The notes beneath the pieces were generated by a model. That model had not been told where the DNA came from. It ran no database searches and saw only the letters and a list, made by a program, of their open reading frames with translations. Of a stretch of 64,000 nucleotides of DNA, positions 10,701 through 22,676 are shown piece by piece. How positions within the stretch are numbered: the stretch's first letter is position 1; every line of letters begins with the position of its first letter. The stretch is from Rhodamnia argentea (Eukaryota > Streptophyta > Magnoliopsida > Myrtales > Myrtaceae), in contig NC_063160.1 in assembly GCF_020921035.1 (NCBI RefSeq), forward strand, positions 23,221,095 to 23,285,094. Direction: 5' to 3'. The translations under genes were made by a program, and so were the position numbers.

Positions 10701-11663
10701 GCTTTAAGACCTGGAACCCCCATCGAAGAGGTTTACCCTCTGGTGTGTATTTCCCAAAATCCATACTTCATTTATGAACTATCGTTCTTCATAAGGATTT
10801 TGGTTAATTAGTGGACTTTCATGGGATCCTTTTAAAATCGTTTTGTCATGTTCTGACATGTTCTGAAGAGTAGCAATAGCATCTGTTACAGTCTTTTTAT
10901 ACTTTCGTAGGTCGAAGGTGAAAATCCTGTGGAGATGGTCCTTGTCATGACTGTAGAACCTGGGTTTGGTGGGCAAAAGTTTATGCCAGAAACGATGGAA
11001 AAGGTACCCCAGTGACCCAGTCCTTTGTATCTTTATTCTGTTTTCGAGCAATTGTTCTAAACTCTCATACGTTGGTGTATTAATTGGTCAATTTTCTGCT
11101 CAGTGAAGTCATTTCAAGCTTGAACCTGTCTAAGCGGCCTTGCACCCATTGGTTTATTTTCAGGTTTGCGTTCTGAGAGCTAAATACCCATCACTTGACA
11201 TAGAGGTATGTGTTCATCGTAGTAGTTTGACCAATCCCTCTGCCAACAACTGATGAACTAGTCAGTTATGTTGAAAGTAATTTTGTTCAGGTGATGTTTT
11301 GTTTGACAGTATGCATGCCTTTGTGAGAAAATGACTCCATTTACAAGTCATTTCAAAATTTCGTCTGTTAATTTTATTTTAAAGATGTTGAAATCCTGCC
11401 CTTGTTGGAGAATGATGGTGAAGAACTGGATAGGGAACTTCATTGATGCATCTTAATGGGCTCCTGGTAGTATTTGTTCATAACACCTGACCTTCCCAAT
11501 ATATCAGGTTGATGGCGGTTTAGGACCTTCTACCATTGATATGGCAGCTTCTGCGGGGGCAAACTGCATTGTTGCTGGAAGTTCAGTGTTTGGATCACCA
11601 GAGCCAGCACAGGTTATACTTCATATGAGGAAAAGTGTCGAGGAAGTGCAGAGTAGTAGTTGA
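7759..11663 (+). CDS. RPE: Ribulose-phosphate 3-epimerase, cytosolic form
   Basis: The enzyme interconverts D-ribulose 5-phosphate and D-xylulose 5-phosphate in the pentose phosphate pathway. Eight exons are inferred: 7759-7875, 9363-9367 (microexon), 10289-10351, 10447-10553, 10645-10742, 10911-11003, 11164-11205, 11508-11663. Their phases sum exactly to 226 codons, the usual cytosolic length, with no transit peptide. The TIM-barrel motifs are present: [44 protein letters not shown] and IVAGSSVFG. His35, Asp37, His68 and Asp177 correspond to the metal and catalytic residues of the family. The start ATG directly follows a GA tract. An AATAAA at about 11789 is a candidate poly(A) signal. The next locus downstream is the LYK2-like gene, as at At3g01850-At3g01840. 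Confidence 0.95.
8262..8306 (+). repeat. Short tandem CCCAAT-like hexamer repeat in RPE intron 1
   Basis: Repeats of CCCAATCC drift into CCAAATCC across about 45 bases inside the first intron. The imperfect hexamer periodicity is visible by eye. Confidence 0.7.
8955..8967 (+). other. Copia-like primer-binding-site remnant in RPE intron 1
   Basis: TGGTATTAGAGCC differs by one base from TGGTATCAGAGCC, the initiator-tRNA-Met primer-binding site of Ty1/copia retrotransposons, and lies just after a CA dinucleotide. No LTR pair or polyprotein is visible, so it is at best a fragment and may be chance. Confidence 0.3.
9363..9367 (+). other. RPE: Five-nucleotide microexon of the epimerase gene (GATGG)
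   Basis: Exon 1 ends after HMDIM in phase 0 and the next recognisable exon starts at GCATTTTGTCCC. The family needs Asp-Gly-His here, which requires GATGG before GC. A GATGG flanked by CTGCAG and GTAGGT occurs once in the intervening 2.4 kb that I can see. Including it restores GAT GGG CAT, and the four exons 9363-10742 then total 273 bases, or 91 codons. Without it, exon 3 would read GCA TTT TGT CCC TAA. Confidence 0.85.
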
Positions 11664-14165
11664 TACTGTTGAAGGCAAGATACTTCACTTGATTCTTCTC
11701 GATTTATACATGTAACATGTTGCTTTAATTATATGGCTCAATTTTTATGTAAGATATGTGCACTTGCCTTCCCTGTAATGATGTGACTAATAAAGCCCAA
11801 AGACGAAGACAATGTTTTTGGGACATCCAAAGCATGAGAGGTTTCTGAGATGAATTATGCACAGACATCATGGATTTTAATCCAGATTCATCATTTGGTT
11901 GGATGTGTTAATCACACTTCGTTTCTTGTCAGCTTGAATGTTTTTAAGGTGGGCACTATATGCACATGGGCATAAGCAATGAGCGTCTAGCCAGAGTGTC
12001 TGTTAGCGTTACACAAAGAGCTAGTTGAATCTTTGTGTATGGTGATGATAGATGTGAGGGGACTTGCTTCAATCTTAGTCGCAAGTATGCACGTTTTTCT
12101 CATAAGATTCTGTCAATTATGCAGTTCAGATGCTTCGTGTAAAGTACGGCATTGAATGCTTCAGCGAGCTCAAGCTTATAGGTGCGGCCGTCCTGTACCC
12201 CACGAGAGATCTTTGCCATTATTGGCATCGAAGAAATATAAACAATTTATAAACACGCCAACTTCATAAGAGTAGTCAATTTTCACAAGTGCGAGTCTTT
12301 AGCATTTCATGCTGGTCCTACGCTTGGGTCGAAAATGTTATAGGAGATCAGTCCTCTGCTTTGACCACCTAAAAAGGTCACTCGGGCTTTTGACCGATGG
12401 CTCTTGATCCAAACTTTCGAAGTATTTTTTAGGGTTTGCATTCTGTAGTTGCTCTTCTTTTGGGGCAAGGATGCATGAGTGCCCAGCATGTGTTGTCACG
12501 TGAACGCGACCCCTCCTTTAATTTTCCCTTGGGGCTCGCAATCTTCCTTTTTGTACTCTTATATTTTTGGCAAATGTGGAGGAGAGAGCACTTGCCAGTC
12601 CTTCTGCATCGTTCCAGAGAAAAAGTTAAGAGTTGAGCCGAGTCGAGGCGAAAGTCAATCAATCGAGTCAATGTCAATTGTCCTTTACTCCATATTTGAG
12701 CTCAATCCAGCTTCATTCCTCTTGCTCGTGCCCCGATTCGTGAAGATCTTAGATTGAACACCAGTTAGACTTGTCGAATATTGAATCCAGCTATCACCTG
12801 GGCTACAAGTTAGACAGAACTCTTGAGGCAGAGAAGATTTGAAGTAGTTCAAGAATCTTATGGAGCTAGCATACATAATGATTGTCGTGTTCTTGTTTGT
12901 CCTATGTATTTCTACCATATTGTAAGAAGGCAAACATATCCCACACATTCCATAGTTCCTAGGAGGACGCTTCATGAGCAAGAGAGCATGAATCTCACAG
13001 CTGGGAACAATTTGAATTCCCATGGAAGGGAGGAGATATTGTACTTTGCCAACAAAAAGGATGTGAATTGGACACAGTGTCACGGTCCGAAGGAGACGAT
13101 GCATCCGAACATGCCGGCGCCTCGTCGCTGTACTCTGTGACTGTTCGTGGCGATTCTCAAGATAATAAGTAATTATAAAATCCACCGTCCTTGGGCATTG
13201 TCCATGCACAGCGGAACAGCAGAATTTTTTTCATCGAATCTAGGACTCGACATCTTCATTCTTTGAACTTTGATATCGATATTACCATTTCCCTTTCTCA
13301 GTGGACTCCACTCTTCCAGTTGCTCTGAAGATTGGAAAACACATGGCAACTGCCTCCAGCTCCGTGATGGCGACACGTGTCGCGCGACCGGCCATCAAGA
13401 ATGTAGCTGATGAGTGCTTCCTTGCATGGAATATATGTCCTTTGTCGATGTAGGAATTTCATGGCCTGTTTGACCCATCAATCTTGAATTTGATCACCCT
13501 TTTGGTCTTCTGCTCCTGCTTTACCCTGCATGGCGCCTCTTCCATCTATCTCCGTTTTGCCAGTGCTCGAGATGTTCTTTTCAAGTTTTGGCCTTGTCGT
13601 CTCGCTAATCCTTGCGTGCATGGCTTCGTGAAAAGGGTTCTAGCTTGCGAAATTCGCAATAATCAAAGAGGGTGGCTATTGACTACGCCCCTTCTCCCGA
13701 GTAAATCATGTGGTTTCATGACCTATAATATGAAATGCTATGGACCCGAAACCGGGCCTTGAGACCCGTGATGGTGCTTCAAAATTGGGTACGCCATGGT
13801 CCGCGCCATATGCCGATGTCCTGATAAGAAGTAAAAGAGACAAGGCCATGGTTCTACACACACTTGAATCTTGGTATAGATTATCTTGCCTCAGCCATTG
13901 AAATTATGCCCTAGGTATTTAAGGGTTTAACAATGAGCTGAGTCAGAGCAAGTATGTGGAATTTCAATTTCTTTCATCATCCCCAAGAATCTTGTCAGCC
14001 TCATAAAATAAAATAAAATAAAACTTCCTTTCAACACCACTTTGTGTAGAGATCCAAAAATATTCAACCTCTGAAACTGAGAAAGCTCTTATTTAATTCC
14101 GTGTCTTTCGTTTCCTATTATAAGTACTTGGTCATGGACATGGAAGCCCTGATCACTGAACACCG
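11664..14165. other. Spacer between epimerase and LYK2-like genes
   Basis: The left part is 3' UTR of the epimerase gene, with AATAAA near 11789. The rest shows no recognisable gene. Frames such as 12685-13209 minus and 13484-13762 plus match no family I know and have no supporting splice structure. No LysM signal-peptide exon could be found upstream of 14166. Confidence 0.5.
11789..11794 (+). terminator. Candidate poly(A) signal of the epimerase gene
   Basis: AATAAA about 126 bases after the stop codon, in the expected position for a plant near-upstream element. No cleavage site can be read from the sequence. Confidence 0.4.
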
Positions 14166-15985
14166 TACTCCTCCTCCCCCTTCAATCCGAGCTTCTACTT
14201 GGGAATCGGCGAATGTGTAGCTGCAGAGACTAGTGGTTCTTCTGCAGACACAGAGTGCTGCGAATGCGTTGGCGGATCGTTCCGGGCCGAGTTGATAAAG
14301 GCGACGGATAGACGGAGAGAGCTTTCGTGGCATTGCTGAATCGCTTGAAGGCTTAACACCCTGCCAAGCCATCGGAGTGGCAAACCCGGGTATTCCTCGA
14401 TTCGACCCTAAAGACAATGTTCAGTTGCATTGCCGCTAAATTTCTTCCTGCCTTTCTTCTGAAACTAGTCCTAGTCTCTTGCTCACTTATCCTGTAAAGC
14501 AATGGAGACACTGTATCAGGCTTGGCCTCAAAGTTCAATACCACTCCCCAAGCTATCATATCCATATCTGTCAATGATGGATCACTAGGAACGTTCGATC
14601 CCGATAGGCTGATTCTGCTGACGTTCATTTTGGTTCCAATTAATGTTCAGCGTATGCTTGGTTCTCCTGCTAAACCCCGTAAGCTGATCTTGGATTTTGT
14701 GGACGCTAGGGGTCCGATAGTCGAGCAACACAAGAAGAGATCAAGAATGTGGGAGACTTGGATTTACGTTGCTGCAAGCTGTGTGACAGTTGGGATCAGC
14801 CTTGTGATTGCGGCGGTCGTTGTGGTAATCCATTACAAGAGGCTGAACCGGAATTTATGCAAGCCCGGGAGTCTGGCCGATGATGTGGAGCTGCAGCAAC
14901 TCAGTTTGAGTGTGCGAACCACGAGCGACAAGAAAGTTTCCTTCGAAGGTTCGCAATGTCCGCTGGACAGTCAGATTATCGACCCCACACCGCGTAAGAT
15001 GCAGGTCGAGATGTACACCGTCGAAGAACTCAAAAGGGCCACCGAGCACTTCAATGTAAGTAACCACATCGAGGGGTCGGTCTACCATGGCCGGCTTGGC
15101 GGAAAGAACTTGGCAGTGAAGATGGTGAAAACGGAAACTTTTGCGAAGATCGAGTTCGGTTTATTCCATGATGCCACCCACAAGCACCCAAACATAATTA
15201 GACTTCTGGGGACATGTCCGACGGAAGGCCCGGATTCTTATCTTATCTTCGAGTACGCGAAGAACGGATCGCTGAAAGATTGGCTTCATGGAGGCTTAGC
15301 GATCAAGAGCCAATTCATAGCTTCGTGCTATTGCTTCTTGACGTGGAGCCAGAGGCTCAGGGTTTGCCTTGATGTGGCGATGGCCTTGCAGTACATGCAC
15401 CACATAATGAACCCGAGCTATGTGCATAGGAACGTGAAGAGCCGGAACATCTTTTTGGACGAAGAATTCACCGCGAAGCTCGGGAATTTCGGCATGGCTT
15501 GCTGTCTCCAGGACGGAAGTGGGAATTCGCCGGCAGATGAGCCGGACTCTTGGAGCAAGGCGTGTTTAGCACCTGAATACATTAGTCAAGGCACCATATC
15601 GCCCGGCCTCGACATCTTTTCGTACGGGGTTGTCATGTTGGAGGTGTTGTGCGGTAAAATGCCAATGATCTGGTCGGAGAACAAGGGAGAGGAAACAGTT
15701 CGGCTGTCGGACCAAATCCAGTTGATTCTCCGATCAGACAATGCGGATGAGCTCAGGGAATGGATGGACGCCGCTTTGGGCGAAGACTACTCATTTGACG
15801 GAGCAGTCACGTTGGCCAATCTAGCAAGAGCTTGCACGGAGGAAGATCCATCTATGCGGCCAAGCGCCGGAGAAATTGTCGAGAGGTTGCTGAGGTTAGT
15901 GGAAAAACTGCCGGGAGAGCACGGTATGTTGAGTGAGAGCTCCTGTAAGCCTCTGGTGAAGGCTGCTGCGACCAACCCGCCGTAA
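14166..15985 (+). pseudogene. LYK2: LYK2-like LysM receptor-like gene, disrupted ectodomain, intact pseudokinase ORF
   Basis: The kinase-bearing frame (from about 14498) is open to TAA at 15983-15985. It encodes the end of LysM3 (LASKFNTTPQAI), a transmembrane helix (about VAASCVTVGISLVIAAVVVVI) and a kinase-like domain ending LREWMDAALGEDYSFDGAV. Upstream, translated fragments resemble LysM1 (FYLGI) and LysM2 (GESFRGIAESLEGLTPCQAI). They sit in three frames, with a frameshift near 14305-14314, an in-frame TAA at 14437-14439 and another frameshift near 14500-14504. The signal peptide and start of LysM1 are missing. The kinase has HRN for HRD, NFG for DFG and no glycine loop, as in recalled LYK2 proteins, so it is a pseudokinase by family. 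LysM receptors bind chitin or lipochitooligosaccharides at the plasma membrane. Alternatives are assembly errors or a truncated kinase protein from an internal ATG (RMLGSPAKP). Confidence 0.8.
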
Positions 15986-16736
15986 ATAACTGCTTGGAGA
16001 TTGAAAAAGTTTCAGTTCTGAAATGTGATCTAGTCATTACAAGTTTCTCTTTAGGCCAATGTCCTAGTTTCCGATTTTCAAACTCCTTGTCATGTACATT
16101 CGTGGTCGAACTGGAATCTATATCAGAAGCATGTTGAAGACTCTGTATCCCTCCTTTTTCACGCATCAATAAAACTGTCTTTAAGTCGGAACTGGCTTTG
16201 TGGCGAATGCGTTTCTTTTTTTTTTTTCTGTTGCTGTCTTACGTTAATTTGCAGCAGCGCAAACGGGACGTGTAGTTTTTGGGAACCATGTGGCGCGTTC
16301 TGATACTAGCAGGGCGAAAGATTTCGGAGTTCTCATTTACTCTTCATCTTCAATCGAAGATCATGACGTCACACGCTACTAACTTCGTAAATGCAAGCCG
16401 AATATCCAGGCGAATGAACGGCGAGATTACTTGTACTTGGTGATGTGAAAGGCATGGATTCTGCGCAAACTGATTCCTGGGTAAAGAAAGATTATTAAGA
16501 ATGATGAGTTACACTTTATTGAACACAAGCAGATTATTCTTTAAGAAGTTCCATGCATCCATAACTGATTTTTCTGCGAGTTCTCCAGATGATCCAGGAA
16601 CCGCCCGGTCGTTTCTCACTTGTTTCACAACGTGTGACCAAAATTGCGAAAGATATATACAGCATGAACAAAAGCAGAGACTGGAGTGGTTTGTTCAGGG
16701 GTCAATCACCCGTGTAGAAAGCGGCTGATGCTGCAC
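15986..16736. other. Convergent 3' spacer
   Basis: This is the region between the stop of the plus-strand LYK2-like gene and the stop of the minus-strand NT-C2 gene. An AATAAA near 16168 fits the poly(A) signal of the former. I see nothing else. Confidence 0.5.
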
Positions 16737-19700
16737 TTATTCACAGTTCGTCCACACCTCCCGAAGGAGATCGTACCTGGTGGTATTTTGATTTGCATTT
16801 TGCTTCGATGTCCAACTAGGCTTGGTCAAAACAGGAGAAGACCGAGGACCATCTATGAAGATTGAAGCTAAGGGCGAATTCAGTTCATCGAGTTCATCAT
16901 CGCTAGCGTATGATTTTCTGATCACAGACGACCCACATCGTCTAAGCTGAGAATCTGCAACAACCTCCCCGATAATTCCACCAACAGTAGATGCCAAAGG
17001 TGGTGTGTATATCACAGGCGCTGCAACGTATGGATAGTCTGCAACGGATTCTTCAACTTCCAAACTGTGATCCTGCATCGGAAGCAATAAGCTGGTTATT
17101 GACACTATGAGACTTGCAAAATCAGTTGTGTGTTCCCCAATATTTATTGGATGAGGGGGTTTTGGGAGTAACTTATCCCAAATACTTTCTCCTCTTATTG
17201 CAAAATGGATATGTAACACTTAAATGTATCTAAACATATAGAAGATGGTATAATGCATTTTGAATCTCCTAGTACTACACTGACATGCAAAAAAGCGGCT
17301 GCTTCAGTGAGAGAGATTTTGACCTATGCAAAGAAATGCAGTTCAGCGTGTTGGTTGACAAAGAACTAACCTCAGATTCCAAGGCTTCAAGCACAACGTC
17401 TGGAATGGGGTCGGGGCAAAACTCATCTGGGACAAAATTGTCGAGAACCCTTTTGATCAGTGAAGCAGCAAACGTAGGGCATACCTGAACAAATGTGTAG
17501 AAAGTAAGTACACTATAATATCACGGTGCCCCGGAAAGAATATTGTAGGGCAATGTCTTCAGAGGTAAACCTCTTTCCTGATAGATCTACTCAAAAGCAT
17601 GTCCTTTGGCAGCATCATAAGATCGCTCAATGCGCTCAAGAGATTGAAGGACTTGAAGGAACCGTCTTTCCTCTCGTCATCAACATATTCACTCTCATCT
17701 TCTGCTAGATCAGTATCATCTCCACCAAATAAATCAGTAAGCCATCTTGACCAGTTCCCAATCTGAAAATCACACCAAGAAAAAATTTTGGAAAAAAGAA
17801 ATGGATTGTTATCTGACAGGCAACAGCTGTCATGCACGCCCAAAAGATAGAAAGATTGCTCCATGAAATACTCTATATATATCATAACCTTCACAATGGT
17901 CCATTAACAACACGATTACCCGTTGCTCATATGCACTAGTATTCTTGGGAAGGAAAGAGAATCTGCAATGAGTTAGCGTGGCTAAATCAACATCTGTTGT
18001 AGTTCAGTTGGTATGGGATTCTCGGCCCAGGTTCAAGTCCACCGATGGAATTGTTATTTTAAGTTGTCATTAAGTCCGAGTGGTTAAGGAGATAACTTGA
18101 AATCTGTTGGGCTTATAAGGTATTGAATGAGTCAAGGTTTATCTACCTAAAGTGGGCTTTCCTCATCACAGAAAGAAAGAAAAAATTGACACGGGGGGTC
18201 CTGACTCCTCAAATTATATCTTATCTCTATAACTATACTTCATGCATCACAAGAACACAATTTTTTTAATAGGAGCTGCCTGATGATGAGAACAAATTTA
18301 ACAGGGAATAACTAGCACGACTTTGAAAATTCTACCGTGTTCTTCAGTTGTGCACCAATGCCAAAGCTCGATTTCCCTGCCGGTATAGGTAGAACCTTAG
18401 GATCAGAGATGGGGTCAGATATTGGATCACTTAGGATCCCATTTGCAGAATCACGAAGAATCGCATTGAACATGGCCACATCTAGTCTACCCACGCATTG
18501 CTCCATAATCTGCAGAAATTGGGAACACAACCACAATTTCAATGCCATTATTCTAAGGACAAGGGAAAAAAAAAAGCACTGGTTGGATAAAGAAAATCGT
18601 GAATGGAGAGAGATGAACTATTACAACTGTTTTTTGCAACAGATACAACTTTCAGTTTACAAGTCACATGGTGCTCAAGTTTTTTGGACTAGTGCATCCT
18701 CATTGTTGTCAAGTCATGCTAACATAAATTACATATCAGTATTTTTTTTGAGAAAGTGATCTCATATATATTATGCACAATTTTGAGTCATGGCCAAAGC
18801 TAGGTCCCTAATATGTAACCAAGGCCAAAGCAAAGTATTGATCATGTCATCAGTCGCATATAGACTAAAAATCGCAGCACAAGTTCAAGGACCATTTACT
18901 GCTCAGTTGCGATATTAATTAAAGCATCATCATCTGAACAAATGGAAAAAATGTTTGGAATGAGCATTTTGCCGCTTTAGATTGTTTTGCATCATCCCAT
19001 CTTATTAGGCTGGCAGTTACTGGTCAACCTCAATTGAAACTATGTGCCGAAACAAGTTTTCAGCCATAATACAAATATTCCATCAGATAAGGCATTATTC
19101 AAATCATCTTTTAAAAACATTATGCTGCTGTAAGTGATTTGTGTCGTTAACAGTAGAAAAAAGCACATGCATGGCACGAACCATGCAGCAAGTATATATG
19201 TTCGCAACATCATACCAGCCTTGCAAGCATAGGCAAGCAGCCGCATTCATGTCCTACAGCTCGAACAGGACAAAGTCTCTCACAAGCATCCCTAAATGCT
19301 TTCTTCCAGTGTTCCAGTGAAATGTCTCCTTGAACATCTTCGTGAGTTACTCTTTTACCACTTTCACTCAAGCTAGAACCCATGATAACGGTCATTATAG
19401 TAGGAGACTGCAAATATGGAGTCAAGGTCTGAAAAGGGATAGAGGAACTATGAATCAGCCCAGAACAAAAGAAAAACACATAGGACAGAAAAGAAATAAG
19501 CTGCTTCTCGTGAAGGTTTTAAAGCTCGTGATACAGTTCAAAAAAAGAACATAGAAGAGTAGGAGGGGAGGGGGAGAAGTGGGAACAAAATAAGTGTGAG
19601 ACCTGCCACCACATGGACTCTACTGCACGGGAGAAGATCCAAGCTTCAACCCTTTCCAATGCAGATACAAATGTACTGTGGTCCTCCCAGTTACACTCTG

Positions 19701-22676
19701 TTCCACCATTCGCATGTCCATTCCTACGAGAAGAGGACTTCCATTTTAACGATGATGGAATCTCGGCACTTTGCTTCCCAGCATAATCTTTGCTGCTCTG
19801 GGTCGATGAGGAAACTGACAGGTTCGTCTTTTCTATCATCTCACTGATTATTGTTCTTAATACAACAGAATTGGACAACCAGTACATTAACCTGCACTCA
19901 GCACATGGGAAGCAAAATCAACCTATATGGACAATCTGTCATTTTTAAAGCTCAGAAATAATTGTCTAAGTGAGTGATACGGACAGGCTTGTTATGGGCT
20001 CAGTCAATGATCTATTAGTGTAGCCATGGTAGAACAATTTTTGCAAGGACCTATATTCTTCTATAACTTCCAAATTTTTCTTAGGATTTAAACCTACAAT
20101 CTGCCATTGCACGTATCTCAATATCCTAAATCATCAAGTCAGTAAGCTCATATGATCCCCCAGACCGGCCAAAATAAAAAATAAAACTCCTCTGATCCCC
20201 ACTGGGAGAAGCAAAAATATGCATTGTCATAAAAAAAATCTAAATAAGCTAAGTCATTCTAGATGTTGAATTCGAGATTTTCAGGCTTCTGGAAACATAA
20301 TAGTCAACGTTCAAAATGTCTAATGAAGGTCTCATTCTGTATATTGTGTACCTTGGCACATCATTGCCACATGCTTTCGCAACCAACACTAACCCTGAAA
20401 CAGCGCTTCTAGCTGCACTAGCTCTTCTTGAACGTGAAAGCTGTCTACAAGCGTGAATATATAATCGAGAAAGCCGCCGAGCCGGAGCATGGACTTTAGC
20501 CATAGCAGAACCATGTTCCGCAACTACTGAAAACAGAGCAACCTCAACTGCAGCCGATTCAATCAACTCTCCCTCCAGCATTTTGATTCGCTGCTCCAAT
20601 TGCTGAACTTTAGCTTCCAAAAGTGCGCTTCTCGTGTCCTTAGTATAAACCTTAGAATCCCTTCTTTCATTACTTCTGAAGCTTCTCACTCCAGTTGGTT
20701 TAATACCACCTTCCTTACTATAACCGGCTATCAGGTTAGCGCTTGCTGTTCCTATGCTCTTGGTAATTTCAGGAGGCGAACGGACAGATTTTGCATGTCT
20801 TAATCTGTCAATTACATGTCCCTTTAGTCCATGGCTTTCTCCCCCAGAAGAAAATTCATCATTCGCGAGAAAGCTCTGCTCGCTAGCAGCATCAACTGAA
20901 AGTCCATCAACTGAATCATCTCCAACAGTACCCTTTTCTTCTTCCAAGTAACATTCTGAGCGCCCACTTCCCCCAATTCCATCTGTTGCTGAATTTTTAC
21001 CAACATCATCTTGACCTACTTTTGAACATTTCATATCATCGCCGTCAATGACCTGAGCATCAGTATCATCCACGATGTCCAAATTTTCATCCAAAGGAGT
21101 TAATTTAGCAGAAGTAATCAGAATATCCTTAGAATTTAGTAGAGTTTCACCACCTGATTCAGATTCTCCATGAGCATCTTGGGTCAAACTTTCACTACCG
21201 TAACTTAGAGCCTTAATGGACTCTTCCTCTGCTTGGTCAATGGCAATGGATGAGATCGAAGAATGAGCACTATGACCGCCTGCTTTTGGGAAGGCCATTG
21301 AACTAAACCTCCCGAAGCTATTAGAAGATGGATTGCCGTTGTCTGAACTCCCTGGATCGGAAGAAAGGTCAAATGATGATGAGCGGGAAGAACTCGGAAG
21401 TAAGTCCTCTGCTGGTCGCAAGTTTTCTGCAAGCGCAACTTCTGATGTAACATCAGATCTTCTGAGCTCCAACACTGGATCTGAAGCTAAAAGGTGATTC
21501 TCCTCAATCCTTACAGTGGTCTCGTTAATGGCAACAGATCCGCTCTGCCATTCAAAGCCAATAGTCCTTTTAGTAAAGTTGAAGCTATTAAGTTAGATTT
21601 TCGAACCCATCAACCCAGTGCCACACAGGTCTTATAACTCCAAACAAGAGCACGTAAACCCAGAGATGAATGTAATAGGCACTTTAAGCCCTAAGCCCAC
21701 CAAGTATTTAGGTGCATCCCATATCCTTCCAACATATCCCTGGATTCTTTTGAGGAGAATTGTCGAGACTCAAAAACCACAAAACTGGTGCTTTTTAATA
21801 TCTTGTCTATGTTCCTAAATACATGCCACAGGAGGCTGGTGCAGTTTTTAGCAAAAATATTTAATGTTATAATTAGGATTTCTACAAGCATGAATGGCCT
21901 ATCATCATGAAAATTATTCAAGGTATCCAAGGGAAAACACTGGTAGTTACTACTAGAGGGACTAGAACAAGTACCTGTTCATTTTGAGGAGGTGATCTTG
22001 AAGGAGAAGAGGGAACCGTCATTGATGCGTGGGATGAAACATCATCATCAGAGAAAGATGTCATTTCCTCTTCGGCTGCATATTCTTCTCTCATCAAGGC
22101 TGCCACAGAGTCGCTGCCATTCTTGTCCAGTGATGATTGCATCTCCAAGCTTTCCTTTGAGGAAAAACTTAAGGAACCTTTATCAACAGGCTGAATCTTA
22201 ACATACAGCACAGGTTGAGCCGTATTCCTAAAGTTCCTCTGGCAATTCATTTGAGCAGTAATGCTTATGGCATCCTTGATGACACCATAGTCCGCAAAAT
22301 CTACTGAGGCGGTACCAAGCAACTGGCCTTTCAAAGTCCTATCTCTACGAGGCTCATACAAGTGAAACTCCAAGCAATTCTTTTCGAATGCATCGCCATC
22401 TCCTGATTTGACGGAGGTATCCTTCAGTAGAGTCACGGGTAACCTAAAGGACTCGTTGAACTCGATCTTGCCATCGTTGATGCCAGAGCCCAGAGATGGA
22501 ATGACAGAACTTGTCGACCCACTATGCTTTTCCCCGTTTTCCCACTGGATAAGGACGGAGCGGACCGACTTGAGAGACTGTGACGGAGGCCAGGGCTTGA
22601 TCTCCTGAATGTGGATTAGATAACGAAGCTTAACAGAGCTGTTTTTCCTGGCCTTTCCCTGCAGACCAAGAACCAT
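16737..22676 (-). CDS. NT-C2 domain (EEIG1/EHBP1 N-terminal) protein
   Basis: Eight exons are inferred, in coding order: 22676-21975, 21544-20352, 19891-19603, 19428-19216, 18509-18336, 17762-17571, 17484-17371, 17072-16737. All phases agree and give about 1070 residues. Residues 1-170 form an NT-C2 domain (IQEIKPWPPSQSL, VLIQWENG, EPRRDRTLKGQLLGTA), a lipid-binding C2 variant. A long serine- and acid-rich linker follows, then a predicted coiled coil (LLEAKVQQLEQRIKMLEGEL, near 540-570). The conserved plant C-terminus includes VHAPARRLSRLYIHACR, ERLCPVRAVGHECGCLP, IMEQCVGRLDVAMFNAILR and the end YDLLREVW. It matches recalled At3g01810. The plant role is poorly known; membrane or cytoskeleton association is inferred from the domain. 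The ATG at 22676 was chosen for the family start MVLGL. Confidence 0.92.
17990..18185 (+). mobile_element. SINE-like element with a tRNA head and an internal tRNA-Ser(UGA)-like segment
   Basis: It lies in an intron of the NT-C2 gene, antisense to it. The head has TAGTTCAGTTGG (A-box, 18000-18011) and GGTTCAAGTCC (B-box, 18030-18040) with a shortened anticodon region. About 34 bases later, 18074-18114 reads like plant tRNA-Ser(UGA): GTCCGAGTGGTTAAGGAGAT, then ACTTGAAATCTGTTGGGCTT, covering D-arm and anticodon arm. The element ends in an A-rich tail (GAAAGAAAGAAAAA, about 18171-18185). No clear target-site duplication was found. Confidence 0.6.

Noticed and set aside
13484-13762. Possible signal-peptide exon of the LYK2-like gene
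   Set aside because: The N-terminus is hydrophobic but the rest has no LysM or CxC motif and no phase-compatible donor leading to 14166.
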